Shown: positions 47,162-56,830 of the stretch, in pieces
How the letters are laid out: each line of letters starts with the position of its first letter
Position numbering within the stretch: the first letter of the stretch is position 1
Assembly (NCBI RefSeq): GCF_020166335.1
Contig: NZ_JAIUJR010000001.1
Location: forward strand, 1 to 64,000
DNA from: Winogradskyella alexanderae
GTDB lineage: Bacteria > Bacteroidota > Bacteroidia > Flavobacteriales > Flavobacteriaceae
DNA: 64,000 nucleotides
Direction: 5' to 3'
The notes under the pieces: model-generated
What the model was told of the DNA's origin: nothing
What the model saw: the letters and a program-made list of their open reading frames with translations, nothing else
The model's database searches: none
Made by a program: the position numbers and the translations under genes

Positions 47162-47169
47162 CAAAAATA
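47162..47169 (-). promoter_or_regulatory. putative -7 promoter element of the act-cox operon
   Basis: TATTTTTG on the minus strand, an exact TAnnTTTG match, about 80 bases ahead of the actA ATG. No clear TTG at normal spacing. A palindrome, ATGA-N6-TCAT, lies between it and the gene at 47131-47144. Confidence 0.4.
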
Positions 47170-47265
47170 AGATATAAAGTGAATTTTCCGAATGTAAGTG
47201 AAGTGTTAGTATCTAATTTATAATTGTTCTAAATAAGATTTTTAAACGAATTGCGTTCAATAGTT

Positions 47266-47273
47266 TAACTTTG
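47266..47273 (+). promoter_or_regulatory. putative -7 promoter element of the SPOR gene
   Basis: TAACTTTG, an exact TAnnTTTG match, 17 bases ahead of the ATG at 47291. The nearest TTG (47251-47253) gives a spacer of 12, too short, so only the -7 part is supported. Confidence 0.45.
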
Positions 47274-47290
47274 CAAATAAAGGCACTATT

Positions 47291-47671
47291 ATGAGATTAA
47301 ATATCAGTAAATTAATCACTTTTTTAGCATTAGTGTTGATAACGTTATCAATGCAAGCACAAACAGGTACAGTAACGATAGATCAAGATAAGGATATTGA
47401 AAAATTACTGGAATACAAAAAGGATATAAGGACAAATAAAACCTATAAAATTCAAGTTTTTCAAAGTGTAGATCCTGACCGTGCTCAACGCGAAAAATCA
47501 GAATTTTTAAATTCATTTAGTGAGTGGCCGGTAGAAATTCATTGGAATACACCAAATTACAAAGTCTGGGTTGGCAATTTTAGTACTCGACTAGAGGCAG
47601 ATAGAGCCTTACTAAAAATCAAAAAACAGTATATGAACGCTATTATTTTTCAGCCTAAGACTGAAAAATAG
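47291..47671 (+). CDS. secreted SPOR-domain protein
   Basis: A 126-residue protein with a signal peptide (residues about 1-23, ending SMQAQ) and one SPOR domain at about 50-122 (YKIQVFQSVDPDRAQREKSE, then YKVWVGNFSTRLEADRAL). SPOR domains bind denuded peptidoglycan glycan strands, often at division sites. There is no membrane anchor or enzyme domain, so it is a free periplasmic SPOR protein. It lies alone between two leftward operons and shares a bidirectional terminator with infB. Confidence 0.9.
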   Translation: MRLNISKLITFLALVLITLSMQAQTGTVTIDQDKDIEKLLEYKKDIRTNKTYKIQVFQSVDPDRAQREKSEFLNSFSEWPVEIHWNTPNYKVWVGNFSTRLEADRALLKIKKQYMNAIIFQPKTEK

Positions 47672-47678
47672 TAATAAA

Positions 47679-47703
47679 AAAGGCAACCAAATTGGTTGCC
47701 TTT
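47679..47703. terminator. bidirectional terminator between SPOR gene and infB
   Basis: AAAGGCAACCAA (47679-47690) and TTGGTTGCCTTT (47692-47703) form a perfect 12-base inverted repeat. A-runs and T-runs on both sides suit termination of the rightward SPOR gene and the leftward infB gene. Confidence 0.88.
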
Positions 47704-47723
47704 CCAGTTATTCATTTGAAAGG

Positions 47724-50393
47724 TTATTTCAGCTTCTTTTTTACTTCTACTTCTTGGAATGCTTCAATAACATCACCCTCTTTTATGTCATTATAGTTCT
47801 TAACCTGCATACCACAATCGTAGCCTTTAGAAACTTCTTTTACATCATCTTTAAAACGTTTTAAGGAAGCTAACTCGCCTGTAAACACAACAACACCATC
47901 TCTAATCAATCGGATACCTGAGTTTCTAAAAATCTTTCCGTTAGTAACCATACATCCAGCAATAGTACCAATCTTAGAAATCTTAAATGTTTCACGAATT
48001 TCGGCAGTACCAGTAATTTCTTCTTTGAGTTCTGGTGAAAGCATTCCTTCCATTGCATCTTTCAGATCGTTAATTGCATCGTAAATAATAGAATATGTTC
48101 TGATATCGATTTCTTCCTTATCTGCTATTGCACGGGCATTACCTACCGGACGAACATTAAATCCAACGATAATTGCATCTGATGCAGAAGCCAACAATAC
48201 GTCACTTTCTGTAATGGCACCTACACCTTTGTGTATTATATTAACTTGGATTTCTTCAGTTGATAATTTCTGGAATGAATCTGTTAATGCCTCAACCGAT
48301 CCATCTACATCTCCTTTGAGAATAATATTCAACTCCTGGAAATCTCCAAGAGCAATACGTCTTCCTATTTCATCTAAGGTAATATGACGTTGTGTTCTGA
48401 CAGATTGCTCACGTTGTAACTGTGTACGTTTAGTTGCAATTTGTTTGGCCTCACGCTCATCTTCAAATACATTGAATTTATCACCTGCTTGTGGCGCACC
48501 ATCTAAACCTAATATTGAAACTGGTGTTGAAGGGCCAGCTTCTTTAACCTGCTTGCCACGTTCATCATGCATGGCTTTAACTTTACCGCTGTTCTTACCT
48601 GCAAGGACATAGTCTCCAACTCGCAGTGTACCTGCTTGCACTAAAATAGTAGATACATAACCTCTTCCTTTATCAAGATATGCTTCGACTACAGTACCAT
48701 TAGCTGGTTTGTTCGGATTGGCTTTAAGTTCTAAAAGCTCTGCTTCCAAAAGCACTTTCTCCAATAGTTCCTTTACTCCTGTCCCAAATTTGGCAGAAAT
48801 ATCATGAGATTGGATTTTTCCGCCCCAATCTTCAACCAATAAATTCATATTTGCCAAGCCTTCTTTTACCTTTTCTGGATTAGCATCTGGTTTATCTATT
48901 TTATTTATTGCAAATACGATTGGAACTCCGGCGGCTTGTGCATGCGAAATTGCTTCTTTTGTTTGCGGCATGATTGCATCGTCCGCTGCCACAACTATAA
49001 TAGCAATATCTGTAACTTGTGCACCACGCGCACGCATTGCCGTAAAGGCTTCGTGCCCTGGGGTATCTAGGAATGCTATTTTTTGACCGTTTTCTAATTG
49101 CACACCATAGGCACCAATATGTTGGGTAATACCACCCGACTCACCAGCAATTACATTTTCTTCCCTTATATAATCAAGCAACGACGTTTTACCATGATCT
49201 ACGTGTCCCATAACTGTTACTATTGGAGCACGTGGTTTTAAGTCTTTTGGATCATCTTCTGCCTCCTCAATCGCTTCTTCAATATCCGCAGTGACAAACT
49301 CTACTTCGTAACCAAACTCTTCAGCAACTATCGATAGGGTTTCAGCATCAAGTCTTTGGTTCATCGTTACCATCATGCCAAGCGACATACATGCCGAAAT
49401 TACCTCTGTTACACCAACATCCATCATTGTTGCAACCTCACTTACTGTAACAAATTCCGTAACTTTTAATATTTTACTTTCAGCTGCTTCTGCCTGTAAT
49501 TCTTTTTCAGATTGCTCTCTGTGCAGGTCTCTCTTTTCTCTTCGGTATTTTGCACCTTTCCCCTTACTTGATTTACCTTGGAGTTTCTCTAAGGTTTCGC
49601 GGATTTGTTTTTGCACTTCCTCCTCGGTTGGTTCTTCTTTAACCGCCTTAGGCCTAGCACTTCCTCTTCCTTTTTGCCCACGTCTTTTATCAAAGTTTGG
49701 TTTTCCAGATTCTATACCGCCTTTACTAATGCGACGTCTTTTCCGTTTACTCCCTGTATCTCCTTCAGTCTTTTTTTCTTCCTTTTTCTTTTTTGGCTTG
49801 TTAAACTGCGAAAGGTCTATTTTCTTACCTGTTGTGGTTGGCCCTGATAACTTTTTGTATTGTGTTTTTAATTTTTCTTCAACAGGTTCTTCCTCAACGG
49901 TTTCTTCTACCTTTTTTGAGGTCTTCTTCGCTGTAACTTCTGTTGCTTTTGATTGCTCTGAATCTTTTTTTGTCTCTTTTGGCTTCTCTACTACTTGATC
50001 TGCTTTAGCTTCTGTTTTCTCAACTTTCTTTTTAGGTGTTGGCTTTTCGAGATCTATTTTACCGATCTTTTTTGGACCACTTAAATCTGCCTTTGCCTTA
50101 ACTACAGGTGACTTTACAGTCTCATCTTTCTTTTGTTTTTCCTCAATCTCCCGTTCACGTTGCTCACGAAGCTCTTCTTTTTCCTTAAGTTTTGCCTCAC
50201 TTACTTCTTGAGCTTTTTCGCGCTTAGTAGCATCGGTCTGAAACTCGTCCGAAAGCGTATCATAAACTTCTTGTGAAATTTTGGTATTTGGGCTCTTCTC
50301 TATTTCGATTCCCTTTGATTCTAAAAAATCAACTGCTCGATCTAGTGAAATGTTTAATTCCCTTAATACCTTATTTATTCTTATTTGAGCCAT
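47724..50393 (-). CDS. infB: translation initiation factor IF-2
   Basis: An 889-residue GTPase that brings initiator tRNA to the 30S subunit. The N-terminal IF2-N domain ([20 protein letters not shown]) is followed by a long Lys/Glu-rich region (about 60-290), then IF2 associated domains and the G domain with [12 protein letters not shown] near residue 394, [16 protein letters not shown] and [12 protein letters not shown]. The C-terminal beta-barrel domains are complete. Last gene of rimP-nusA-infB, 71 bases after nusA. Confidence 0.97.
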   Translation of the reverse strand: MAQIRINKVLRELNISLDRAVDFLESKGIEIEKSPNTKISQEVYDTLSDEFQTDATKREKAQEVSEAKLKEKEELREQREREIEEKQKKDETVKSPVVKAKADLSGPKKIGKIDLEKPTPKKKVEKTEAKADQVVEKPKETKKDSEQSKATEVTAKKTSKKVEETVEEEPVEEKLKTQYKKLSGPTTTGKKIDLSQFNKPKKKKEEKKTEGDTGSKRKRRRISKGGIESGKPNFDKRRGQKGRGSARPKAVKEEPTEEEVQKQIRETLEKLQGKSSKGKGAKYRREKRDLHREQSEKELQAEAAESKILKVTEFVTVSEVATMMDVGVTEVISACMSLGMMVTMNQRLDAETLSIVAEEFGYEVEFVTADIEEAIEEAEDDPKDLKPRAPIVTVMGHVDHGKTSLLDYIREENVIAGESGGITQHIGAYGVQLENGQKIAFLDTPGHEAFTAMRARGAQVTDIAIIVVAADDAIMPQTKEAISHAQAAGVPIVFAINKIDKPDANPEKVKEGLANMNLLVEDWGGKIQSHDISAKFGTGVKELLEKVLLEAELLELKANPNKPANGTVVEAYLDKGRGYVSTILVQAGTLRVGDYVLAGKNSGKVKAMHDERGKQVKEAGPSTPVSILGLDGAPQAGDKFNVFEDEREAKQIATKRTQLQREQSVRTQRHITLDEIGRRIALGDFQELNIILKGDVDGSVEALTDSFQKLSTEEIQVNIIHKGVGAITESDVLLASASDAIIVGFNVRPVGNARAIADKEEIDIRTYSIIYDAINDLKDAMEGMLSPELKEEITGTAEIRETFKISKIGTIAGCMVTNGKIFRNSGIRLIRDGVVVFTGELASLKRFKDDVKEVSKGYDCGMQVKNYNDIKEGDVIEAFQEVEVKKKLK

Positions 50394-50464
50394 AAATTGC
50401 CTGTAATATAACTTAAAATTGTTTTATAGCAATTCAACAAAAATTATTAGAGTTGAATTGTTAT

Positions 50465-51697
50465 TTAGTCTTCAAATTCTTCTTTAAGAATCTTAATAAC
50501 TTCTATGATTGTTTCTTCTTCTAAATCCGTTCTCTTTACCAAGTCTTCTACATCCTGTTCTAGGATGCTTTTTGCAGTGTCCAGTCCTGCTTTGCTAAAC
50601 TCGTCAATTATCCAGCCATCAATCTCATCACTGAATTCCGTTAGTTCTACATCTTCCTCTGCTCCCTCTCTAAAGACATCGATTTCATATCCGGTTAATT
50701 GGCCTGCCAATCTAATATTATGACCACCTCTACCTATAGCTTTAGATACTTCTTCTGGTTTAAGCAAAACTTCAGCCCTCATATTTTCCTCATCTAATTT
50801 CAATGAAGTTACGCGTGCTGGACTGAGCGCTCTGGTAACGAATAGTTGTATGTTGTTTGTATAATTAATTACATCAATATTTTCGTTTCCTAGTTCTCTT
50901 ACTATTCCGTGAATTCTAGAACCCTTCATTCCAACACATGCACCAACCGGGTCAATTCTGTCATCATAAGAATCTACTGCCACTTTTGCTTTTTCGCCTG
51001 GAATACGTACAACTTTCTTAACCGTAATTAATCCGTCAAACACCTCAGGTATTTCCTGTTCAAAAAGTTTCTCTAAGAAAATAGGAGATGTTCTAGACAT
51101 AATGATAGCAGGTTTACTACCTTTAAGTTCTACGCTTTCTATTATCCCTCTCACGTTTTCACCTTTTCTAAAGAAATCTGATGGGATTTGTTTATCCTTT
51201 GGGAGTATAATTTCATTTCCTTCATCATCTAAGAGTATAATTGCTCTGTGACGAATGTGATGAACTTCTGCTGTATAAATCTCACCCTCAAGCTCTTTAA
51301 ATTGCTTGTATATATTGGTATTATCGTGTTCGTGTATTTTGGATATAAGGTTTTGTCTCAATGCCAAAATGGATCGTCTTCCAAGATCTACTAGTTTTAC
51401 TTCTTCTGCAACATCTTCCCCTACTTCAAAATCTGGTTCAATTTTTTGAGCCTCTGATAATGCAATTTCCTGATTTGGGTCTTCAACCTCACCATCTGCA
51501 ACCACTATTCGGTTTCTCCATATTTCCAAATCACCTTTATCTGGGTTAATAATGATGTCGAAATTGTCATCATCACCATACTTTTTCTTTAAAGCATTGC
51601 GCAATACATCTTCTAGAATCGCCATAAGCGTCACTCTATCAATTAATTTATCGTCCTTAAATTCTGAAAATGATTCTATTAACGCTACATTTTCCAT
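50465..51697 (-). CDS. nusA: transcription termination/antitermination factor NusA
   Basis: A 410-residue protein with the NusA N-terminal RNA polymerase-binding domain (about 1-125), S1 domain (about 130-200) and two KH domains (GMKGSRIHGIVRELG and AIGRGGHNIRLAGQLTGYEI). The C-terminal acidic repeats of E. coli NusA are shortened to a single region (about 345-410). It affects pausing, intrinsic termination and antitermination. It starts 12 bases after rimP. A terminator-like hairpin in the operon leader is a possible target of its own activity. Confidence 0.96.
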   Translation of the reverse strand: MENVALIESFSEFKDDKLIDRVTLMAILEDVLRNALKKKYGDDDNFDIIINPDKGDLEIWRNRIVVADGEVEDPNQEIALSEAQKIEPDFEVGEDVAEEVKLVDLGRRSILALRQNLISKIHEHDNTNIYKQFKELEGEIYTAEVHHIRHRAIILLDDEGNEIILPKDKQIPSDFFRKGENVRGIIESVELKGSKPAIIMSRTSPIFLEKLFEQEIPEVFDGLITVKKVVRIPGEKAKVAVDSYDDRIDPVGACVGMKGSRIHGIVRELGNENIDVINYTNNIQLFVTRALSPARVTSLKLDEENMRAEVLLKPEEVSKAIGRGGHNIRLAGQLTGYEIDVFREGAEEDVELTEFSDEIDGWIIDEFSKAGLDTAKSILEQDVEDLVKRTDLEEETIIEVIKILKEEFED

Positions 51698-51709
51698 AAT
51701 TGAATTGAA

Positions 51710-52174
51710 TTAAAATTTTATTTTCACTTTTGCTTCTTGAATGTCTCCAAAAGCAATATTAGCCTCTTTAATTACTGTTACTTTACCTTTTCCTACCGGT
51801 TTGGGCTCTCGTGTTTTCCACTTAAGCAATACGCTCTTATCATTAACATCAATTAATTCTCCAGTAAGTTTTTCACCATCTACAGTTCTTACCTCTAGAC
51901 TTCTGCCTACATGTTTTTTATATTGCCTTGGCATAACCAACGGAGAAGTTGCCCCACAAGACGTTACTTCTAACGCAAAATCGTGCTCGTCTCTATCAAG
52001 ATTGTGCTCTATGGCTCTGCTAATAAAAATGCAATCATCTACTAGAACTCCATCATCTCCATCTAAAACAACCCTGATTGTATTGTCCGGTAAAATTTCG
52101 AAATCGATGAGAAATAAGTCTTGACGCTCATTGAGCGCACTTTCTAATAAATTTCTTACGTTTTCTTTAAACAT
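51710..52174 (-). CDS. rimP: ribosome maturation factor RimP
   Basis: A 154-residue factor for 30S subunit maturation. I chose the ATG at 52174 (MFKENVRNLLESALNERQDL). An upstream ATG at 52240 would read through a hairpin and start ahead of the probable transcript start. Typical motifs are VVLDGDDGVLVDDCIFISRAI and LEVTSCGATSPLVMPRQYKK. First gene of rimP-nusA-infB. Confidence 0.93.
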   Translation of the reverse strand: MFKENVRNLLESALNERQDLFLIDFEILPDNTIRVVLDGDDGVLVDDCIFISRAIEHNLDRDEHDFALEVTSCGATSPLVMPRQYKKHVGRSLEVRTVDGEKLTGELIDVNDKSVLLKWKTREPKPVGKGKVTVIKEANIAFGDIQEAKVKIKF

Positions 52175-52184
52175 TTCTTGATAT

Positions 52185-52210
52185 AAAAAGAGAGGACCTC
52201 TCGTCCTCTC
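52185..52210 (-). promoter_or_regulatory. terminator-like hairpin in the rimP-nusA-infB leader (possible attenuator)
   Basis: Read leftward: GAGAGGAC (52210-52203), loop GAGAG, GTCCTCTC (52197-52190), then five T residues (52189-52185). The perfect 8-pair stem with a T-run has the shape of an intrinsic terminator, yet it lies downstream of the promoter at 52238-52266 and 11 bases before the rimP ATG. It is therefore in the leader of the operon encoding NusA, a termination factor. Regulation by NusA level is inference. Confidence 0.6.
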
Positions 52211-52237
52211 GTTTATTCCTTTTACCAAATAACTCTG

Positions 52238-52266
52238 CAAATATACAATATTTATGGATTTTTCAA
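52238..52266 (-). promoter_or_regulatory. promoter of rimP-nusA-infB
   Basis: Read leftward: TTG (52266-52264), 18-base spacer, TATATTTG (52245-52238). Exact match to the Bacteroidota housekeeping consensus. The leader to 52174 would be about 58 bases and contains the hairpin at 52185-52210. Confidence 0.8.
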
Positions 52267-52271
52267 AGGTG

Positions 52272-52300
52272 TTGCAAGTGGAATTATTTTCTTAAATTTA
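52272..52300 (+). promoter_or_regulatory. promoter of the universal stress protein gene
   Basis: TTG (52272-52274), 18-base spacer, TAAATTTA (52293-52300), one base off TAnnTTTG. Leader of about 20 bases to the ATG at 52325. Its TTG lies only 5 bases from the TTG of the divergent rimP promoter. Confidence 0.7.
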
Positions 52301-52324
52301 TAAGACTAACATAAATCAAGCACA

Positions 52325-53149
52325 ATGAATAGAATATTAGTCCCAACAGATTTTTCGGAACAAGCCGAAAATGCTTTGAAAGTTGCAGCCATGCTTGCCA
52401 AACCTAACAACGCCGAAATCTATTTATTGCATATGATGGAAATACCAATGCAACAGATAGACCCCATAAATGCTCATAGTGACGTCCCTGAGGCTCTATT
52501 CTTTATGAAACTTGCCCATAAAAAGTTTGAAGATTTAATGGATAGTGATTTTTTAGAGGGTATCACAGTGCACGAAACTGTTAAAGCAGATCTTACTTTT
52601 AATGAAATTAAAGAAGCCTGTAAAGAATTTAATATTGACATGATAGTAATGGGTTCTCACGGAGCCAAGGGAATTAAGGAAATGTTCGTTGGATCTAACG
52701 CGGAAAAGGTCGTACGCACTTCGGAAGTTCCTGTTTTAGTTATTAAGAACAAACACCAATCGTTTATTGTTAATGATTTTGTTTTTGCATCGGATTTTAA
52801 GAATGACAATAGAGAAACGTACAAACAAGCTGTACAATTTGCTGAATCCTTTGGGGCAAGAATTCATTTACTTATGGTTAATACCGCAAGCAACTTTATC
52901 ACTACAATAGAGGCCAAGGAAAGAATTCACGATTTTATCTCTGGACAGTCCTTCGATAATTACTCGATAAACATATACAATGACATTAGTGTAGAGCAGG
53001 GGATTTTGAATTTTTCAAAAGATGTTAATGCCGATCTTATTGGTATAAGCACCCACGGAAGACAAGGCATTGCTCATTTTTTTAACGGCAGTATAAGTGA
53101 AGATCTTGTCAACCACGCCAAGCGACCTGTTATTACATTTAAGATTTAA
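52325..53149 (+). CDS. tandem-domain universal stress protein
   Basis: A 274-residue cytoplasmic protein with two UspA domains (about 1-140 and 148-274). The first has the ATP-binding loop GSHGAKGIKEMFVGSNAEKV; the second has the weaker GISTHGRQGIAHFFNGSISE. The start MNRILVPTDFSEQAENAL is typical. Tandem USPs in Bacteroidota have no assigned function; stress or energy sensing is usual for the family. It is divergent from rimP and shares a bidirectional terminator with the tRNA-Gln gene. Confidence 0.93.
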   Translation: MNRILVPTDFSEQAENALKVAAMLAKPNNAEIYLLHMMEIPMQQIDPINAHSDVPEALFFMKLAHKKFEDLMDSDFLEGITVHETVKADLTFNEIKEACKEFNIDMIVMGSHGAKGIKEMFVGSNAEKVVRTSEVPVLVIKNKHQSFIVNDFVFASDFKNDNRETYKQAVQFAESFGARIHLLMVNTASNFITTIEAKERIHDFISGQSFDNYSINIYNDISVEQGILNFSKDVNADLIGISTHGRQGIAHFFNGSISEDLVNHAKRPVITFKI

Positions 53150-53164
53150 TCCTATTCTCATAAT

Positions 53165-53200
53165 AAAAAAAGTCCTAATCGAATTGATTAGGACTTTTTT
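53165..53200. terminator. bidirectional terminator between uspA-like gene and tRNA-Gln
   Basis: AAAAAAAGTCCTAATC (53165-53180) pairs with GATTAGGACTTTTTT (53186-53200) around GAATT. Long A- and T-runs on the two sides let it stop both the rightward stress-protein transcript and the leftward tRNA. Confidence 0.9.
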
Positions 53201-53201
53201 G

Positions 53202-53274
53202 TTGGCCCACTAGGGCTCGAACCTAGACTCTTCTGGACCAAAACCAGACGTGTTGCCAGTTACACCATGGGCCA
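53202..53274 (-). tRNA. tRNA-Gln (anticodon TTG)
   Basis: A 73-base cloverleaf on the minus strand. The acceptor arms TGGCCCA and TGGGCCA pair fully; the anticodon stem TCTGG/CCAGA holds the loop TTTTGGT, giving anticodon TTG; the T arm is CTAGG-TTCGAGC-CCTAG. The discriminator is A and CCA is not encoded. A consensus promoter lies just upstream (53293-53322). Confidence 0.95.
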
Positions 53275-53292
53275 TTCCCTTAAAAGAGGATG

Positions 53293-53322
53293 CAAATTTA
53301 AAACAAAGATTTGCTTAGGCAA
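53293..53322 (-). promoter_or_regulatory. promoter of tRNA-Gln
   Basis: Read leftward: TTG (53322-53320), 19-base spacer, TAAATTTG (53300-53293). Exact consensus, about 19 bases ahead of the mature tRNA 5' end. Confidence 0.75.
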
Positions 53323-53425
53323 AAAAAAACTAAAAAATAATTTAAATTACTTAACGTTAACTTAAAAACCTATGCTGTATTGTATTTATTAGTAAATTCG
53401 CCAGCATCAAAAAGTACCTTTATTC

Positions 53426-56400
53426 ATGGGAGATTTTAACTTTAAGAAGTTGAATACAATTTTAGGTTGGCTAGTTTTTACAATTGCATTTGCAGTCTAC
53501 GCGCTTACCATAGAACCAACCGTCAGTTTTTGGGATGCAGGAGAATACATTTTAACATCATCAAAATTGCAAGTTGGCCATCCACCAGGTGCGCCTCTTT
53601 TTCAAATGCTAGGTGCTTTCTTCTCTGTTTTTGCGCTTGAACCTTCTCAAATAGGTATGATAATGAATATGATGAGTGCTGTGGCTAGCGCATTCACTAT
53701 ACTATTTATGTTTTGGACCATAAGCATGTTGCTAGTTAAACTTGTTAAATACAAAAATGATTCAAGCAACAAAGGAATAGCGATACTTGGCAGTGCATTA
53801 GTTGGTAGCTTGGCATTTGCATTTACTGACTCCTTTTGGTTTAATGCTGTCGAAACCGAAGTCTATGCCATGGCTACCTTAATTATGGCCGCAATGTTTT
53901 ACCTAGCTTTACGCTGGGAGCAGGACATGGACAGCCCGAGAGGAAATAGATGGCTTATTTTAATTGCATTTATAATTGGATTATCCTTCGGTGTTCATTT
54001 CATGGGATTACTTACCATACCGGCAATTGGCTTAATTTATTACTTTAAAAATTACAAAACAATAACGGTTAAAAACTTTATTTTGGCAAATGTTATTTCC
54101 GCAGCCATACTCCTGTTTATTTTTAAGCTATTATTACCCTCTACATTAAAACTATTCGGTTATCTCGAAGTATTTTTTGTGAACTCCATTGGTCTACCAT
54201 TTAATTCTGGAACACTAATAACTGGGTTACTTGTAATTGGCTTGTTTTATTATGGCCTCAATTACACGAAAAAGATGGCAATGGTTCATGCCAATACACT
54301 CATTCTATGTTTAATGTTTATTTTCATAGGTTTTTCGTCTTGGATGATGTTGCCAATACGTGCTAACGCAAATGTTATTATCAATGAAAACAATCCTTCT
54401 GATGCACGAGAGCTTCTTGCGTATTATAATTTAGAGCAATATCCAGAAACCCATTTATTTTATGGGCCGCAGTTTACAGAAATTTATTCAGGGCAGGATG
54501 AAGATGAACCCTTTGTTGATGACAAGAAAAACTATGAACGTGACGAGGACAAAGGGGAGTATGTTATCATAAACGACTGGGAAAAAAGTAAACAAAATTA
54601 CAACCATGATCATGCTTCAATTTTACCTCGAATGTGGAGTAGTGAGCATGCCGAAAATTATATGATGTTTACTGGCTTGATTGATTTTAAAGTAGACCCT
54701 ACCATTCAGACTAGAGCTTATAATGAAGCTATAAATGCTGGCATCCCAGAAGAACAAGCCAGCCAATATGCTCTGCAAGAAAAAAGAAGAGTTGATCAAT
54801 TAGTTAATAACTTTAGAATGAGTGTTGCTCAAGGCGAAGTTGATTATGAGGGATATGACAAGTTTTTAAGATCGTATGCGCAACGCTATTTAATTGTAGA
54901 GAAACCCTCATTTATTGATAATCTGGCCTATATGTTTCAATATCAGTTTGGCTACATGTATTGGCGTTATTTTATGTGGAACTTTTCTGGTAGACAAAAT
55001 GATATACAAGGAAAATATGATGATTTTAATGGTAATTGGATTTCTGGAATCAAATTTATTGATGAGTTCCATTTAGGGATGTCTCAAGATGATTTACCTT
55101 CGGATGTTTTAAACAACAAGGCCAGAAACACATATTTTTTCTTACCCTTTTTACTAGGTCTAATAGGGTTACTCTTCCTCATAAATACAGATAAAAAGAG
55201 ATTCTGGGTATTACTTGTGTTTTTCTTGTTAACCGGAATTGCTATTCAATTCTATACCAACGTTAGACCATTTGAACCGCGCGAACGTGATTACTCCGTT
55301 GTTGGTTCTTTCTATGTTTTTGCCATTTGGATTGGATTTGGTGTTTATGCCTTATATGATTTACTAAAAAGCAATGTCAAAACGAAACTCCTAGCCCCTG
55401 CCATAACCTTAATTTGTCTTATAGCAGTACCTGGATTACTTATAGCCAATAATTGGGACGACCATGATAGATCTGGAAAATATACGGCCAATGCAATGGC
55501 AAGAAAATACTTAGAATCATGTGCTCCGAACGCTATTTTATTTACTATTGGCGATAATGACTCCTTCCCCTTATGGTATCTACAAGAAATTGAGGGCGTT
55601 AGGACTGATGTTAGAGTGGTTAACACCAGCTTATTTCAAACAGATTGGTATATAGATCAAATGAAGCGTAAAGCATATGAAAGCGATCCTATACCATCGC
55701 AACTTACACATAAGCAGTATAGAGCCGGCACGAGGGATGTAATTATATATCGGGAAATAAGCGAACGTATTGCTAATGACACATTGGATATTAATAGATT
55801 TATGGATTTTGTTTCAAGCGAAAAGCCTAATACCAAATTTAGATTTGTTGTAGAAAGTATGGGAGAAGACCCTAGACAATATCCAAAACATTTGCTTAAT
55901 TCAAACTACTTTCCAACACGAAATATCAGTATCCCTGTAAATAAAGAGGAAGTGCTAAAAAACGGTATCGTAAAGGCTAAGGACGCTGATAAGATTGTAG
56001 ATAATCTATATACCAAAATTGCGGGAGGCTACATTTACAAAAACCGCTTATTAATGTTGGATATTATTGCAAACAACAACTGGGAACGACCAATTTATTT
56101 TACTGGTGGCGCCTTTGGAGACGAGGATTATGTTTGGTTAAAAGACTATCTTCAATTAGATGGAATGTGCTACAAGTTAGTTCCAATTAAAACACCAGTG
56201 GATAGAGCAAATCCTTATGATATGGGTCGTGTAGATGCTGAGCTTATGTACCAAAAAGTAAAAGAATGGAATTGGGGTGGCAGTGGCGAAGATATCTATC
56301 ACGATATCGAAACTAGACGCAATGGTATTACTTACAGAGGCAATATAGCAAGGCTTATAGAACAACTCATTAATGATGGCCAAATGGATAAGGCTGAGGA

Positions 56401-56824
56401 AATGGCAGATCTTGCGATGGAAAAAATGCCGGTAGATATATTCGGATTTTATTCATTGTTAGAACCCTATGTTAGTGCTTACTATGAAGTAGAAAATCAA
56501 GAAAAAGCAAGACAACTGTATAGAGATGTTTCAAGAAAATACCAAGAAAACCTTATGTTCTTGAGTAGTTTAAGGTTAGAAAACCAAGAAAAATATATTG
56601 AAGAAATCTATACCGATATCCAAAGATACAGATCGTTAGTTGATGTTACTGTAGTTTATGATCAAGAGTTTGCACTTGAAGAGACAAAAAAATTCAATGG
56701 TTATCTAAGATTATTCGACGCATTATTAGGCCCTGTTTTAGAAGAACCAGAGGCAAGAGAGGACCTTGATATTAATGATTTACTAGAGGAAAGCGATACT
56801 ACTATTTCACCCGAACAAGAATAG
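53426..56824 (+). CDS. DUF2723 (GT117-like) multipass membrane protein, probable GT-C glycosyltransferase
   Basis: An 1132-residue protein. The N-terminal 340 residues hold about nine membrane helices with the DUF2723 motif TIEPTVSFWDAGEYILTSSKLQ, whose acidic residues after helix 1 match the catalytic loop of GT-C enzymes such as protein O-mannosyltransferases. A middle soluble part is followed by more helices (about 570-670), then a soluble C-terminal domain (TIGDNDSFPLWYLQEIEGVR) and helical TPR-like repeats near the end. Donor and acceptor are not known; glycosylation of exported proteins or surface polymers is likely. The deacetylase gene follows after 6 bases. Confidence 0.82.
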   Translation: MGDFNFKKLNTILGWLVFTIAFAVYALTIEPTVSFWDAGEYILTSSKLQVGHPPGAPLFQMLGAFFSVFALEPSQIGMIMNMMSAVASAFTILFMFWTISMLLVKLVKYKNDSSNKGIAILGSALVGSLAFAFTDSFWFNAVETEVYAMATLIMAAMFYLALRWEQDMDSPRGNRWLILIAFIIGLSFGVHFMGLLTIPAIGLIYYFKNYKTITVKNFILANVISAAILLFIFKLLLPSTLKLFGYLEVFFVNSIGLPFNSGTLITGLLVIGLFYYGLNYTKKMAMVHANTLILCLMFIFIGFSSWMMLPIRANANVIINENNPSDARELLAYYNLEQYPETHLFYGPQFTEIYSGQDEDEPFVDDKKNYERDEDKGEYVIINDWEKSKQNYNHDHASILPRMWSSEHAENYMMFTGLIDFKVDPTIQTRAYNEAINAGIPEEQASQYALQEKRRVDQLVNNFRMSVAQGEVDYEGYDKFLRSYAQRYLIVEKPSFIDNLAYMFQYQFGYMYWRYFMWNFSGRQNDIQGKYDDFNGNWISGIKFIDEFHLGMSQDDLPSDVLNNKARNTYFFLPFLLGLIGLLFLINTDKKRFWVLLVFFLLTGIAIQFYTNVRPFEPRERDYSVVGSFYVFAIWIGFGVYALYDLLKSNVKTKLLAPAITLICLIAVPGLLIANNWDDHDRSGKYTANAMARKYLESCAPNAILFTIGDNDSFPLWYLQEIEGVRTDVRVVNTSLFQTDWYIDQMKRKAYESDPIPSQLTHKQYRAGTRDVIIYREISERIANDTLDINRFMDFVSSEKPNTKFRFVVESMGEDPRQYPKHLLNSNYFPTRNISIPVNKEEVLKNGIVKAKDADKIVDNLYTKIAGGYIYKNRLLMLDIIANNNWERPIYFTGGAFGDEDYVWLKDYLQLDGMCYKLVPIKTPVDRANPYDMGRVDAELMYQKVKEWNWGGSGEDIYHDIETRRNGITYRGNIARLIEQLINDGQMDKAEEMADLAMEKMPVDIFGFYSLLEPYVSAYYEVENQEKARQLYRDVSRKYQENLMFLSSLRLENQEKYIEEIYTDIQRYRSLVDVTVVYDQEFALEETKKFNGYLRLFDALLGPVLEEPEAREDLDINDLLEESDTTISPEQE

Positions 56825-56830
56825 AAGGTT

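Noticed and set aside
49375..49998. 207-codon plus-strand ORF, Ser/Phe-rich
   Set aside because: It is antisense to the Lys/Glu-rich region of infB, whose codons produce long antisense frames; no start signal or family features.
52175..52240. N-terminal extension of rimP
   Set aside because: It would begin at or ahead of the probable transcript start (promoter at 52238-52266) and cross the leader hairpin; the family start is MFKENVRNLL at 52174.
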